A stretch of DNA of 64,000 bases from Jeotgalibacillus aurantiacus (GCF_020595125.1 NZ_JACNMS010000001.1:434001-498000); one strand, 5' to 3'. Counted from the first letter of the stretch, positions 24,968-34,308 are shown. The notes: generated by a model not told the origin, from the sequence alone. Translations and numbers: made by a program.

Positions 24968-26612
24968 CGATCCACACCTCTCCATCACGGTAGGTCATCT
25001 GTTCAGGATAACGAAGGTCAATCACTTCCTCCTGAATCTTTTTAGACGGCGGCTTTGTAGCCAGTGACACAATCACGTTTGTCAAAATAGCGGCTGTTGC
25101 CCCAAACACGCCGGCTCCGGTATCGATAATACCAAGTATCGTAAAGCCCCCGTATTTGGCTGCAAAGATATAGCCAAGCGTCACGGATAAACCAACGAGC
25201 ATACCCGCGATGACGCCCTGTGCGTTGGAACGCTTCCACCAGACACCAAGCAGGAGTGCCGGGAAGAAGGATCCGGAAGCCAGTGCAAAGGCCCAGGCAA
25301 CAATCTGTGTAATCGCACCAGGTGGATTTAACGCAATTAAACCTGCTGCGAGTGACGCAATAACAATCGACCATCGTCCAACTGCCAGACGTTTTTTGTC
25401 TGAAGCATTTGGATTAATGGAACGGAAGTAAATATCATGTGACAGTGACGCAGAGATGGCGATCATCAGTCCGCCGGCTGTTGACAGTGCTGCAGCCATC
25501 GCACCGGCAGCCATTAAACCAATAACAAAAACGCCAAGATTAGCAATTTCCGGTGTAGCCATCACGACGATATCATTGGCAATCTGAAGCTCCTGCCATT
25601 GTAAAATACCGTCTCCATCCGTATCTGCCACCTGAAGCATCCCTGTATCCACCCATGACGTTGTCCAGGCAGGCAGCTGATCAATCGGTGATCCGGCTAC
25701 CTGAGTCATTAGAATAAATCGTGAAAATGCTGCATAGGCAGGTGCAGATAAGTAAAGCAGTCCGATAAACAACAGCGCCCAAGCCCCACTCCATCGTGCC
25801 GCTTTCATTGTTGATACTGTGTAGAAGCGGACAATTACGTGTGGAAGACCTGCTGTTCCTGCCATCAGCGTAAACATCAGGGCAAGGAACTGCCACTTCG
25901 TTCCTTCTGTAAATGGCACAACGTATTCAGATATACCAAACTCCCGGTCGAGCGCCCTCATTTCTTCGATGACTGTGCCGTATGACAGCCACGGAGCCGG
26001 ATTATTGGTTAATTGAAGTGACATAAAAATAACCGGAACGAGATAAGCAACGATCAGCACGATATACTGGGCAACCTGTGTCCAGGTAATCCCCTTCATC
26101 CCGCCAAGTGCGGCATAAAAAGCGATTAAACAGGCACCAATGATAGTACCGATTCGGTAATCCACCTCAAGTAAACGCCCGATGACGACTCCTGAACCGG
26201 ACATTTGTCCAATTGAATACGTAAAACTGATAATAATCGTGGCACCTGCTGCGATTAATCGTGCCGTACTGCTTCCATAACGGTCACCTATGAATTCAGG
26301 TACCGTATAGCGTCCATATTTACGAAGCTGCGGAGCCATCAGGAAGGTTAAGAGCAAATATCCTCCAGTCCAGCCCATAATATAACCGAGTCCGTCATAC
26401 CCCATCACCATGACGGTTCCGGCCATACCAATGAATGAAGCTGCACTCATCCAATCCGCTCCGATTGCCATCCCGTTGTAAATCGGTGGTACTCCGCGGC
26501 CTGCGACATAGAAATCGGATGTTGCTTTAGCCTGATTATAAATGGCAATTCCTATGTATAACCCAAACGTCCCCAATATAAATGCCAGTGATACGAGAAA
26601 TTGAGTATCCAT
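24936..26612 (-). CDS. Sodium:solute symporter, large subunit (VC_2705-type SSS)
   Basis: The 558-residue protein has about 13 membrane segments of the SSS fold. Near the N-terminus are FYVAGRGVPPIYNGMAIGAD and WMSAASFIGMAGTVMVMGYD, typical of ActP-like carboxylate symporters, and a glycine-rich GAMAAALSTAGGLMIAISAS helix lies near residue 370-390. A hydrophilic insert with DTDGDGILQWQEL resembles an EF-hand-like loop. It pairs with the DUF4212 small subunit directly upstream. Acetate or a similar short acid is the likely substrate by family. GGGGGAAGATC precedes the ATG. Confidence 0.9.
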   Translation of the reverse strand: MDTQFLVSLAFILGTFGLYIGIAIYNQAKATSDFYVAGRGVPPIYNGMAIGADWMSAASFIGMAGTVMVMGYDGLGYIMGWTGGYLLLTFLMAPQLRKYGRYTVPEFIGDRYGSSTARLIAAGATIIISFTYSIGQMSGSGVVIGRLLEVDYRIGTIIGACLIAFYAALGGMKGITWTQVAQYIVLIVAYLVPVIFMSLQLTNNPAPWLSYGTVIEEMRALDREFGISEYVVPFTEGTKWQFLALMFTLMAGTAGLPHVIVRFYTVSTMKAARWSGAWALLFIGLLYLSAPAYAAFSRFILMTQVAGSPIDQLPAWTTSWVDTGMLQVADTDGDGILQWQELQIANDIVVMATPEIANLGVFVIGLMAAGAMAAALSTAGGLMIAISASLSHDIYFRSINPNASDKKRLAVGRWSIVIASLAAGLIALNPPGAITQIVAWAFALASGSFFPALLLGVWWKRSNAQGVIAGMLVGLSVTLGYIFAAKYGGFTILGIIDTGAGVFGATAAILTNVIVSLATKPPSKKIQEEVIDLRYPEQMTYRDGEVWIDDGNDVPPSR

Positions 26613-26648
26613 GATCTTCCCCCTTTGTTTGACTGAACGCTGCCGTTA

Positions 26649-26951
26649 TTAGTGGTCGACCGTTTTCCCCGATCCGATCGATTCATTGCGCGCTTCATCA
26701 ATACCGTATTTCCGGTCAACCCTGTCGCTGACAACAGCATTGATAAATAGTAAAATAATGAATGTCAGAACAGCCCCCTGTGCCCCCATGTAATAGTGGA
26801 GCGGAAATCCGTTAAACGTGATGTTCGATAATGGCTCTGCAAAAAGCACGCAGCCATATGAGACAACAAATCCGATCGCCAGATAAATCATAATCAGCGT
26901 CGTTCTCGTTTTGAAATAGCTGTCCGCCACTTTTTTATCAATTTTCCTCAT
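26649..26951 (-). CDS. Sodium/substrate symporter small subunit (DUF4212)
   Basis: The 100-residue protein has two membrane segments (about 20-40 and 55-75) around FPLHYYMGAQGAVLTFIILL, the signature of the DUF4212 small subunit that always accompanies VC_2705-type symporters. The tail VSDRVDRKYGIDEA is cytoplasmic. It lies 36 bases before the large subunit gene in the same direction. It probably stabilises or regulates the large subunit rather than transporting alone. Confidence 0.88.
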   Translation of the reverse strand: MRKIDKKVADSYFKTRTTLIMIYLAIGFVVSYGCVLFAEPLSNITFNGFPLHYYMGAQGAVLTFIILLFINAVVSDRVDRKYGIDEARNESIGSGKTVDH

Positions 26952-26977
26952 GCGCTCATCCCCTTTGTTCGTAAAAA

Positions 26978-27163
26978 TTATCCCCTGAGATCAAAAATAA
27001 ATGTGACAGTGTCCCAAAATGGCATCGGCACCTGAATAATCTTAATCAGTGCGAACACACCGATTGCCAGAATAGGGGTTAACAAAAGTCTTTTCTTCTT
27101 CAGCTTCAATGCTGCTGCCACTGAAATAATGGTGATGAATCCAAATAAAAGTACGGTCGACAT
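26978..27163 (-). CDS. Small two-span membrane protein at the head of the symporter operon
   Basis: The 61-residue protein starts MSTVLLFGFITIISVAAALK and has two hydrophobic segments separated by a LKKKRLLL basic turn. The ATG at 27163 is followed 26 bases after its stop by the DUF4212 gene, so it is the first gene of the operon. A cre site lies 17 bases upstream of its start. It may be a third component of the symporter, but no function is known. Confidence 0.65.
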   Translation of the reverse strand: MSTVLLFGFITIISVAAALKLKKKRLLLTPILAIGVFALIKIIQVPMPFWDTVTFIFDLRG

Positions 27164-27179
27164 TTCACCCCTCCAATCT

Positions 27180-27193
27180 TGTAAGCGTTATCA
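27180..27193. promoter_or_regulatory. CcpA cre site at the head of the symporter operon
   Basis: TGTAAGCGTTATCA fits the cre consensus TGWAANCGNTNWCA at every position. Placed between the promoter region and the first start codon, it should give carbon catabolite repression by roadblock. Confidence 0.85.
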
Positions 27194-27561
27194 TTTTCAT
27201 TCATAAAAAAGAATGAAAATTCGATCTTTTTCCATTATTCCTTCAATTGCCACCTGATGTCAAGAATTGTTCACATTCCCCTGATGGGTATTTAAACCTA
27301 AATTATTTTGATGAGAAATAGTTCTATTGATTCGATAAACCTTTAAAAAAGCGATTGTTTCAATAATTATCTTCAATCCATATTTTTAGCTTTACGTAAG
27401 GAAAAAATATTTTTTACTGTAAGTTATGTTCAAACATTTTGCTATGTCACGTCTCACCCTTCCTCATTATTTTTAATATAAATCCGGAAAAATGTATGTA
27501 ATATTCAAATAATTCGTTATAATAAATTTACGTTTGATTCCACTTTAAGGAGAGTTAGCCG
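27194..27561. other. AT-rich divergent intergenic region
   Basis: This stretch separates the symporter operon (-) from the GGDEF-EAL gene (+). A TATAAT-like box lies near 27520 for the + gene, and an imperfect inverted AT motif (TTCATTC, GAATGAA at about 27195-27220) follows the cre site. I see no gene or array in it. Confidence 0.5.
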
Positions 27562-29727
27562 ATGAGACACAGCCGAACATTTTCTTTATCAAGCTCTCTG
27601 ACGGATGAAGATCTCCTGATCGATAAACGTCCGGTTGAGATTCTTGAATCTGCTTTTTTACATTATCCCGGGCTGATCGCGACCATCAATATTTCAGGTG
27701 ATATCGTTGATCTAAAAGGAAACACGGTCACTCTTCTTGGATATGAGCAGCATGATATGATCGGTACAAAAGCAACGAACTATCTCTCCATGCATGCACC
27801 TGGACTGACGGATGAGATTTTTTTGACTGCACTCCAGCATGGTCAGACGTTGAATATCAACTTAAATGTCATTCATCAAAACGGGTCAGCCGTTCCGATG
27901 TACGTCAAATGCCTTCCTGTTATTAAAAATGAGGAAGTTAAGGGAATGATCATCATTGGAAATATGGTGGTAGACGAAGAAGTAGTCAAGGAACTCCGCA
28001 CTCAGCTGACAGAATTAGCTGAGGAAGGCCGAATCGCAAAATCCATTCATGAAAGACTGGACGTCGGGATCTGGTCTCTTGATATGAAAAATTACAAATT
28101 TACATATTTATCTAAATCAATCGAAAACATTACCGGTGCCACGGCTGCTGAATTTGATCAGGACCCAAAGCTTTGGCGTTCACTTCTCCACCCTGAAGAT
28201 GTACATATTATCGATGATTATCAGGAGCTTCTTCGTAAAGGAGAGGCCGTTAAAGTTGAATATCGTCTGATTTATAAGGATAAGCAACTGCGATGGATCG
28301 AACATCAGGCGATGCCGTACCTGAACCAAATTGGCGAACTCACACGGGTAGACGGTTTTATCATGGATATTACCGAGCGCAAGAAGCTTGAAGAAAGCAT
28401 TCACCATTTCGAAAATCACGACTATTTAACAGGCCTGATGAATCGCAAACAATTTACAAAGCGACTTGGAAAGGTGATTAAATCTTTCTCTATGTTTGAT
28501 GAGCAGCCTTCCTTATGGGTTTTTTACATTGACATTGATCAATTCAAATCAATTAATGATTTATACAGTCATTCTGTAGGAGACCAGGTTCTTGCCTCTT
28601 TTGCGAGCCGTCTTGTCCGGTTTGTCGGGGATAAGGGATTTTGCGCCCGTGTAAGTGGTGACGAGTTCCTGATCGCTGTTACCAATATTGGATCAGACGA
28701 TCACATTGAACATTTCGCAGCTGACCTTTTAGATGAAATGGAATCACCTGTCATTGTTGAAGAAGAAGAACTGTATTTAACTGTTTCAATCGGAGCGAGC
28801 GTATATGATCTGCATGCCAAACAGCCCCACACATTGATCAAATACGCTGACCTCGCTCTTCACCGCGTTAAAATGAGCGGGCGCAACGACTGGATGATCT
28901 TCAATGAATCCATTGAACAGGAAGAAAAAGAAATTGATCAGATTGCACATGATCTCCGGTTTGCCATTGAACGGGAGCAGTTTTTTATCCTGTATCAGCC
29001 GAAAGTGAATGCACAGACGAGAACCATTACCGGCGCGGAAGCACTGATCAGGTGGAATCATCCCGATGCAGGGTTGATCAGACCCTCTACTTTTATTCCT
29101 TTAGCAGAAAAACACGGTATGATTTCATTAATTGACAGCTGGGTTTTCAGAGAGGTGTGCAAGGACCTTGATACGTGGCGTAAATCATCACACCCCCTGC
29201 TTCCGGTGTCTATTAATGTGTCACCAAACCGTCTGCTGAAAAGCGATTTTGTTGAACAGACGCTTCGTCAGATCAAAGAGTTTGATTTACCTCCATCACT
29301 GATTGAATTTGAGTTGACGGAAACGTCCATTATTATGAACCCTGTGAAAGTAAAAAGTGTGATGAGTGAGCTTCAGAACGCGGGCATCCGCTTTTCACTT
29401 GATGATTTCGGGACAGGCTATTCATCTCTTTCGTATCTGCAAATGTTTGATATTAATACGTTAAAAGTCGATCGCAGTCTCATTCAGGACGTGCAGAAAA
29501 CCACAAAAAATCAGATCATTGCCAAAAACCTGTTCAGGATGGCTCAGGAAATGGAGATTGATATCATCGCTGAAGGAGTGGAAACACAGGAGGAAATGGA
29601 GTTTCTGGTTTCCCAAAACTGCTCCATCATACAAGGCTATTTCTTCAGCAGACCGCTGACACTTGAGTCCCTGATGGTGTACTCTGATGTGCTGGCTGAA
29701 ACGAGAAGAAAAAGCGGTGGTCAATAA
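27562..29727 (+). CDS. PAS-PAS-GGDEF-EAL cyclic di-GMP protein
   Basis: The 721-residue soluble protein has a PAS domain (about 30-135), a second PAS/PAC domain (about 165-275), a GGDEF domain (about 285-450) and an EAL domain (about 460-710). The GGDEF site reads SGDEF (365-369) and no RxxD site precedes it, so cyclase activity may be weak. The EAL domain keeps its catalytic set: EALIRW at 493, NVSPN, ELTET, DDFGTGYSS, LKVDRS, AEGVET and QGYFFSRP. It is therefore probably a cyclic di-GMP phosphodiesterase. AAGGAG precedes the ATG. It is monocistronic. Confidence 0.9.
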   Translation: MRHSRTFSLSSSLTDEDLLIDKRPVEILESAFLHYPGLIATINISGDIVDLKGNTVTLLGYEQHDMIGTKATNYLSMHAPGLTDEIFLTALQHGQTLNINLNVIHQNGSAVPMYVKCLPVIKNEEVKGMIIIGNMVVDEEVVKELRTQLTELAEEGRIAKSIHERLDVGIWSLDMKNYKFTYLSKSIENITGATAAEFDQDPKLWRSLLHPEDVHIIDDYQELLRKGEAVKVEYRLIYKDKQLRWIEHQAMPYLNQIGELTRVDGFIMDITERKKLEESIHHFENHDYLTGLMNRKQFTKRLGKVIKSFSMFDEQPSLWVFYIDIDQFKSINDLYSHSVGDQVLASFASRLVRFVGDKGFCARVSGDEFLIAVTNIGSDDHIEHFAADLLDEMESPVIVEEEELYLTVSIGASVYDLHAKQPHTLIKYADLALHRVKMSGRNDWMIFNESIEQEEKEIDQIAHDLRFAIEREQFFILYQPKVNAQTRTITGAEALIRWNHPDAGLIRPSTFIPLAEKHGMISLIDSWVFREVCKDLDTWRKSSHPLLPVSINVSPNRLLKSDFVEQTLRQIKEFDLPPSLIEFELTETSIIMNPVKVKSVMSELQNAGIRFSLDDFGTGYSSLSYLQMFDINTLKVDRSLIQDVQKTTKNQIIAKNLFRMAQEMEIDIIAEGVETQEEMEFLVSQNCSIIQGYFFSRPLTLESLMVYSDVLAETRRKSGGQ

Positions 29728-29738
29728 AAGTCCACTCA

Positions 29739-29777
29739 AAAAAGGCAGAACCGCCTCCATAGCGGTCCTGCTTTTTT
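29739..29777. terminator. Bidirectional terminator between GGDEF-EAL and MFS genes
   Basis: GGCAGAACCGC and GCGGTCCTGC form a stem flanked by AAAAAA and TTTTTT. Its right edge reaches the MFS stop codon. Confidence 0.85.
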
Positions 29778-31041
29778 AGATTGCGGATATTGATTTTACT
29801 TTAAACAGGCTGACCGTCAGTAAAATAAACAGACCTGTCGTCACCAATAGAACGGTTGTCATATTAAACAGGTCTGTTACAACTCCCCCTGCCACCAGAC
29901 CAATTGGAACAGAGATCATCACTAATGTCTGGATGAGTGATGAGAGTCTGCCCAACAGGTGATTGGGCAGCTTTTGAACAGCCACGTTGACCGGAATAAA
30001 GATAAAGGCTTCACTAAATCCGACGACGACTGCCGCTACAATAAAGAAAGTAACTACAGATGACGCTTCCATAATCCCTGAGGAATAAGAGATCATCAGA
30101 CATAAAATAAAGACAAAAATCATACTGAGAAGAAACAAACCAAGTTTAATTTTTCTATGAATAGCACCGGATGTTTTCAAGGCAGATAACACCCCTGCCC
30201 CAATCAAAAAGCCGACCGCAGCTGCAACGCCCACAAACGAATATTGCAGAGGATCCGTTTTTAATACCTGATTAAAAATGTAAGGTGTGTAAACCGCAAA
30301 AACCGGGGTAATCAGTAAATTGATTAAACCAAAGACCAGAATTAAAGGATAAAAACCTTCCTTCTGTTTTAAATAACTCATGCTTTCACCAAAATCTCTG
30401 ATGACAGATGACCGCTGTGGTTTTTCATTGTTATTTGATTGTACATCTTCAATAAACATCTCCGAAATTCCGCTTAATGTGTAAGATAGAGCATTTAACA
30501 GCAATACACCCACAACCCCAAGCATTGTGTATAACACCCCTCCAGCAATCAATCCAAAGATATTGGTCACACTCTGAATGGAGGCAGACATCGAATTTGC
30601 TTTTGTAAGCTGCTCCTCTTTGACCAACAGCGGGATCAATGCATTCGACGCCGGAACAAAAAGTGCTCCGCAAACACTTAAAATAATAGCAAGTATATAA
30701 AAAATCCAAATGGATTCAATGCCTATAAACATGATCAGACAGGCTATTCCCATCACACCACCCCTGATCAGATCTGTCATCACCATCAGCCATTTCCGGC
30801 TCACCTTATCCGCCATGACGCCTCCATAAGGGGCCGCCACTAAATACACAACAGCGCCTAAAGCCATGAAAACAGCTGTTTCAATTGCTGATGCCGTGAC
30901 TGATAAAATGTACCAGCCGACTGCGATGTTATAGATAACATCCCCTAATTGAGAAACAAGCTTTCCATAAAAAAGAAGCATAAAATTTTTATTTCGAAGT
31001 AAAGGAATCTGACCTTGATGATGAAGAGCTAAAGCATCCAT
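29776..31041 (-). CDS. MFS transporter
   Basis: The 421-residue protein has 12 predicted membrane segments with the MFS loop motif GGVMADKVSRKWLMV (about residues 74-88). NKNFMLLFYGKLVSQLGD at the start is typical of drug/macrolide-exporter-like members of Bacillales. It should export a small molecule using the proton gradient. A 16-bp palindrome (31076-31091) lies upstream and the ArsR-type regulator gene precedes it with a 73-base gap, so it is probably controlled by that regulator. The substrate is not visible. Confidence 0.88.
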   Translation of the reverse strand: MDALALHHQGQIPLLRNKNFMLLFYGKLVSQLGDVIYNIAVGWYILSVTASAIETAVFMALGAVVYLVAAPYGGVMADKVSRKWLMVMTDLIRGGVMGIACLIMFIGIESIWIFYILAIILSVCGALFVPASNALIPLLVKEEQLTKANSMSASIQSVTNIFGLIAGGVLYTMLGVVGVLLLNALSYTLSGISEMFIEDVQSNNNEKPQRSSVIRDFGESMSYLKQKEGFYPLILVFGLINLLITPVFAVYTPYIFNQVLKTDPLQYSFVGVAAAVGFLIGAGVLSALKTSGAIHRKIKLGLFLLSMIFVFILCLMISYSSGIMEASSVVTFFIVAAVVVGFSEAFIFIPVNVAVQKLPNHLLGRLSSLIQTLVMISVPIGLVAGGVVTDLFNMTTVLLVTTGLFILLTVSLFKVKSISAI

Positions 31042-31075
31042 TTAAAACACCTCCGTTTTTTTCTAATTTTATAAG

Positions 31076-31091
31076 TTAGATAAATATCTAA
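31076..31091. promoter_or_regulatory. Palindromic operator before the MFS gene
   Basis: TTAGATAAATATCTAA is a perfect palindrome (TTAGAT-AAAT-ATCTAA) 35 bases before the MFS start. Related half-sites flank 32264-32281 upstream of the regulator gene. Confidence 0.6.
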
Positions 31092-31114
31092 TGTTCGTTT
31101 TTTAAAAAATGCTT

Positions 31115-32206
31115 CTAAATTTCATTTAGAAGCACTTTTCCACTTGCATCCATCATATCTTTAAACCGCTGCTTATCCAGAAGATAATATACTTTATTAT
31201 CCTGCCGTTCTAATGTCACGATACCTGTTTCAAACATAAGGTTCATATGATAACTGACTGTAGCTGGTGTCAGTTTTAATAAGCTGGCAATTTCGTAACC
31301 ATAATAGGGTTTCTGTGCAAGCATCTTAATAATATTGATTCTTTTTTTATCTGAAATCGCCTTCAGAAAATCGTCTACTAGATCCCGCAATTCTTTTTGG
31401 GAATGATGTTCTTTTGAACGTATGCCGAGTGCAACCCAACCGGCCTTTTCACGATAATCATGAATACTCATGGACCAGAAGCCCACCTGTTGAAAAAAGC
31501 TTAGATGAATATGGATTTTATATGGCCATTGATTTTCTTCCGGTTGAAACAATTGAAAAAAGTATTGATTCAGAAACTGTACCGGATGATTCTCAAATTG
31601 CTGCTGATACATTTTCAGCTCATTCTCTATCTCTTTAAACACTTGATCCTCGATGTTTTTGTAGGCTTTTTCGTAAAATTGACGATACAAAAAGGCAATT
31701 CGCTGCTTCGTCTCTTCCGGATTTCTCAGGCACTCAAGCACGCGTTGCTTTGCCAGTTCACCTTCAACCTCTGACTCTTCAATGAATTGAATCATGCCAC
31801 TCACGTTTCGATTCATCTCTTCCCACATATCTTCCGTTGCAGGAATCAGGTTTGATATAAATATAGATCCAAGATAATGACAAATCTCATCTTCATCAGC
31901 TGAAGAGATAAGCGACAGCAAGGCTTTGACATCATCTGACTGATCGTAGTCCAGAGCAAAAGCGGTGCCCAGCACCCCAATATCACAGATGCTGAAAAAG
32001 TATTCAAGCTCCTGCCTGAGGAATTGCGAAACAGATCCGTCCAATTGCTCAATTAACGCTTCGTCTTCTTTTCTCACATTGAAGCCCATCTCACTCGCAA
32101 TCTTTAACAGCTTCTCTTTTTCACCAATTACTTTTAAAGCAATCGAAAACTCAACACATTCATTCCGTTTAAACGATACGGATGAAAGAATGTTTTCACG
32201 TAGCAC
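31115..32206 (-). CDS. ArsR-type winged-helix regulator with large N-terminal domain
   Basis: The product of about 363 residues is far longer than a plain ArsR protein. A helix-turn-helix near the C-terminus (YEIASLLKLTPATVSYHMNL, with FETGIVTLERQDNKVYYLL as wing) is of ArsR type, and about 260 mainly helical residues precede it and may bind a ligand. The best-placed start is GTG 32206 (AAGGAG nine bases before); a GTG at 32227 gives 370 residues but has no ribosome site. Upstream dyads match the one before the MFS gene, suggesting it represses itself and the pump. Confidence 0.75.
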   Translation of the reverse strand: MLRENILSSVSFKRNECVEFSIALKVIGEKEKLLKIASEMGFNVRKEDEALIEQLDGSVSQFLRQELEYFFSICDIGVLGTAFALDYDQSDDVKALLSLISSADEDEICHYLGSIFISNLIPATEDMWEEMNRNVSGMIQFIEESEVEGELAKQRVLECLRNPEETKQRIAFLYRQFYEKAYKNIEDQVFKEIENELKMYQQQFENHPVQFLNQYFFQLFQPEENQWPYKIHIHLSFFQQVGFWSMSIHDYREKAGWVALGIRSKEHHSQKELRDLVDDFLKAISDKKRINIIKMLAQKPYYGYEIASLLKLTPATVSYHMNLMFETGIVTLERQDNKVYYLLDKQRFKDMMDASGKVLLNEI

Positions 32207-32263
32207 AATCGTCATCTCCTTGGACACATTAGAATTTCATCTAACATAAGGTTAAAGTAAGTT

Positions 32264-32281
32264 TAGATAGACGTCAATCTA
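32264..32281. promoter_or_regulatory. TAGAT/ATCTA dyad upstream of the ArsR-type regulator
   Basis: TAGAT (32264-32268) and ATCTA (32277-32281) repeat the half-sites of the MFS operator with an 8-base spacer, so the same protein probably binds both. Confidence 0.5.
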
Positions 32282-32353
32282 TTTTTGTAATGGTCCCATT
32301 TTAAAAAAACAATCATACACTACATCATTCCGAAAAATTAAGGGGGATTTTTT

Positions 32354-32569
32354 ATGAATGGTCAGCAAACTGTCTTTACCTCTCTGTATGATCCGTACGT
32401 ATTTCAGGCGTTGAATACACTTATCGGAAAGCCTATTACGGTTCAGACAACTAAAAACCCGGTGCAGGGTATGTTAAAAAGCGTAGCGCCCGATCATTTC
32501 GTTGTCGAGATCAACCAGACGCCGTTTTTTATTCGTACACAGGAAGTTGTCTGGATTTCCCCTGCCTGA
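32354..32569 (+). CDS. DUF2642 / YuzF-like small protein
   Basis: The 71-residue protein (MNGQQTVFTSLYDPYVFQAL, with IGKPITVQTTKNPVQGMLKS and a HFVVEI strand) matches the small Bacillus family DUF2642, which includes YuzF and has an Sm-like beta-barrel appearance. Members are often linked to spores or stress, but their activity is unknown. AAGGGGGA precedes the ATG at 32354. It is 60 bases before the Mn catalase gene and probably cotranscribed with it, as both run on the + strand. Confidence 0.75.
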   Translation: MNGQQTVFTSLYDPYVFQALNTLIGKPITVQTTKNPVQGMLKSVAPDHFVVEINQTPFFIRTQEVVWISPA

Positions 32570-32629
32570 CATAATGATCCCTCCTCCCGCATAAATATAG
32601 CAGGAATGCCACTCTGAGGGAGGAACCTT

Positions 32630-33520
32630 ATGTTTAAACGAGTGAATAAGCTTTTGATTGATCTTCCCGCTCCTGAATACGGCGATGCCAACGCGGCTGC
32701 AGCCGTACAGGAGCTTCTTGGCGGTAAATTTGGTGAAATGTCCACATTGAACAACTACATGTATCAGTCCTTTAATTTCAGACAAAAAGGGAAACTTAAG
32801 CCCTTTTATGATCTTGTCGCCAGTATAACGGCTGAGGAATTTGGTCACGTTGAGCTCGTCAGCAATACGATTAACCTGGTTAACAAAGGGACTTCTTTTA
32901 CTGCAGAACCTGATTTAACACCTCTGCATAATGCAAAAGATAAACGAAATACTTATTCTTTTATCGCAACTGCACAAACGTCGCTTGCCGGAGATTCCAT
33001 GGGAAATGCTTGGCGCGGGGATTATGTTTTTTCAAGCGGCAATCTGATTCTCGATCTGCTTCACAACTTCTTTTTGGAAATTGGGGCACGAACGCATAAA
33101 ATGCGCGTATATGAAATGACGGATCATCCGACTGCCCGTGAAATGATCGGTTACCTGCTTGTACGTGGTGGCGTTCATATTCTTGCTTATGCCAAAGCAA
33201 TTGAAATCGCAACCGGTACCGATTTGACAAAAATGCTGCCGGTGCCAAATCTCGATAACCGCGTGTTTGACCATGCCCGTAAATACGAGGACCAGGGTGT
33301 CGGAAATGTTCTGTTTACCTGGAGTGATGGGGATTATCAGGACATTCGCCAGATCTGGAAAGGAACGAATCCTGCGAACGGTCAGCCTCTGGTCGTGCAG
33401 GAAGGCATTCCTGAAGGTGCGCCGATCCCTGATCTGAATGATCTTCCGGAAGAATTCGCACCGGGCATTGACCGCGATTTGTACCAGCAGATTGCCAAAC
33501 GTCTGTTAGCTGATATGTAA
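32630..33520 (+). CDS. Manganese catalase
   Basis: The 296-residue enzyme breaks down hydrogen peroxide with a di-manganese centre. Ligands expected for the family are visible: Glu36 in FGEMSTLNNYMYQ, Glu70 and His73 in EEFGHVE, and the later EIGARTHKMRVYEM and GVHILAYAKAIE helices supply the rest. The length and DANAAAAVQELLGGKFGE opening match Bacillus non-haem catalases (YjqC/YdbD type, some being spore proteins). GAGGGAGGAAC precedes the start. It would protect the cell or spore from peroxide. Confidence 0.93.
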   Translation: MFKRVNKLLIDLPAPEYGDANAAAAVQELLGGKFGEMSTLNNYMYQSFNFRQKGKLKPFYDLVASITAEEFGHVELVSNTINLVNKGTSFTAEPDLTPLHNAKDKRNTYSFIATAQTSLAGDSMGNAWRGDYVFSSGNLILDLLHNFFLEIGARTHKMRVYEMTDHPTAREMIGYLLVRGGVHILAYAKAIEIATGTDLTKMLPVPNLDNRVFDHARKYEDQGVGNVLFTWSDGDYQDIRQIWKGTNPANGQPLVVQEGIPEGAPIPDLNDLPEEFAPGIDRDLYQQIAKRLLADM

Positions 33521-33596
33521 TCAGGGGGCTTCACCTTAAACAATTGATCTGTTCATGCTATGATAAGGGAAATTCGGAAAAGAGGATCTTATTATC

Positions 33597-33791
33597 ATGA
33601 ATGGACAAAAACGGGCAGATATTTCACCAGGCAAGCAGGTGGATATCGTGTTAAAAAAAGATCAGCGATCAGGCAATCTGACAAACGGTGTCGTAAAGGA
33701 CATTTTAACGAACTCTCCTTCCCACCCACATGGTATTAAAGTGCGGCTGGAGGATGGCCAGGTTGGTAGAGTGAAAAAGGTATATGAGTAA
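33597..33791 (+). CDS. ywbE: YwbE family protein (DUF2196)
   Basis: The 64-residue protein has the YwbE pattern: RADISPGKQVDIVLKKDQRS, then LTNGVVKDILTNSPSHPHGI and a VRLEDGQVGRVKKV end. Function is unknown, though the small beta-rich fold resembles a nucleic-acid-binding barrel. AGAGGATC precedes the ATG. It has its own terminator. Confidence 0.88.
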   Translation: MNGQKRADISPGKQVDIVLKKDQRSGNLTNGVVKDILTNSPSHPHGIKVRLEDGQVGRVKKVYE

Positions 33792-33792
33792 A

Positions 33793-33823
33793 ATAAAAAA
33801 GGACCTGTTTGGGTCCTTTTTTA
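33793..33823 (+). terminator. Terminator after ywbE
   Basis: AAAAAAGGACC, loop TGTTT, then GGGTCCTTTTTT. Confidence 0.92.
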
Positions 33824-33843
33824 TTGTTATTTATATAAGAATC

Positions 33844-33958
33844 GTGCCCGACCATTCCTTCGCTTTCCGCGGCCGCGCGGTGAGCCAGCTAATGCTCCGC
33901 ATTACGCTGTCTCACCTGTCGCTTCTCTGCCGCAGGAGTCTACGGAATGATCGGGCAC
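33844..33958. repeat. Family I hairpin repeat, 115 bp
   Basis: The arms GTGCCCGACCATTCC (33844-33858) and GGAATGATCGGGCAC (33944-33958) pair at 14 of 15 positions. The core has CGCTTTCCGCGGCCGCGCGG, TGAGCCAGCTAATGC, GCTGTCTCACCTGTCGCTT and CCGCAGGAGTCT. Confidence 0.9.
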
Positions 33959-34148
33959 TTTTTGTGTGAAATCACAATTCACCTTTATTTCTAATTAGTA
34001 CAAAGAAACGATCTAAGAAATAAAACAAAAAGCACCTCAGAAAGTTTATCTGCAATAATAATAAAAGGTCCGTTGACTTTTCATAATTCCATCACTATGT
34101 TGACTTATTCAATCGTTTGAAAAAATAATTAAGTCTTTCCAGAAAATA

Positions 34149-34275
34149 TTTCCTTCTAATCAGAAATTAATTCCTTCACAAGGTGTTTGCCCCTCACTTT
34201 TCCCTTCAAACCGGAACTTTATTCCTTCTTTCCACCCACACGATTCCTTCATTTCAGCGAAGGATTCCCTCAATT
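34149..34275. repeat. 21-bp-period array C (core ATTCCTTC), less regular
   Basis: TCCTTC-like cores begin at 34151, 34172, 34202, 34223, 34245 and 34266, spaced 21, 30, 21, 22 and 21. It lies between ywbE and the helicase gene, with a GACGCGG hairpin just after. Confidence 0.6.
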
Positions 34276-34308
34276 CACTTTCCTGCACTTTCAACAAACA
34301 CAAAACAG

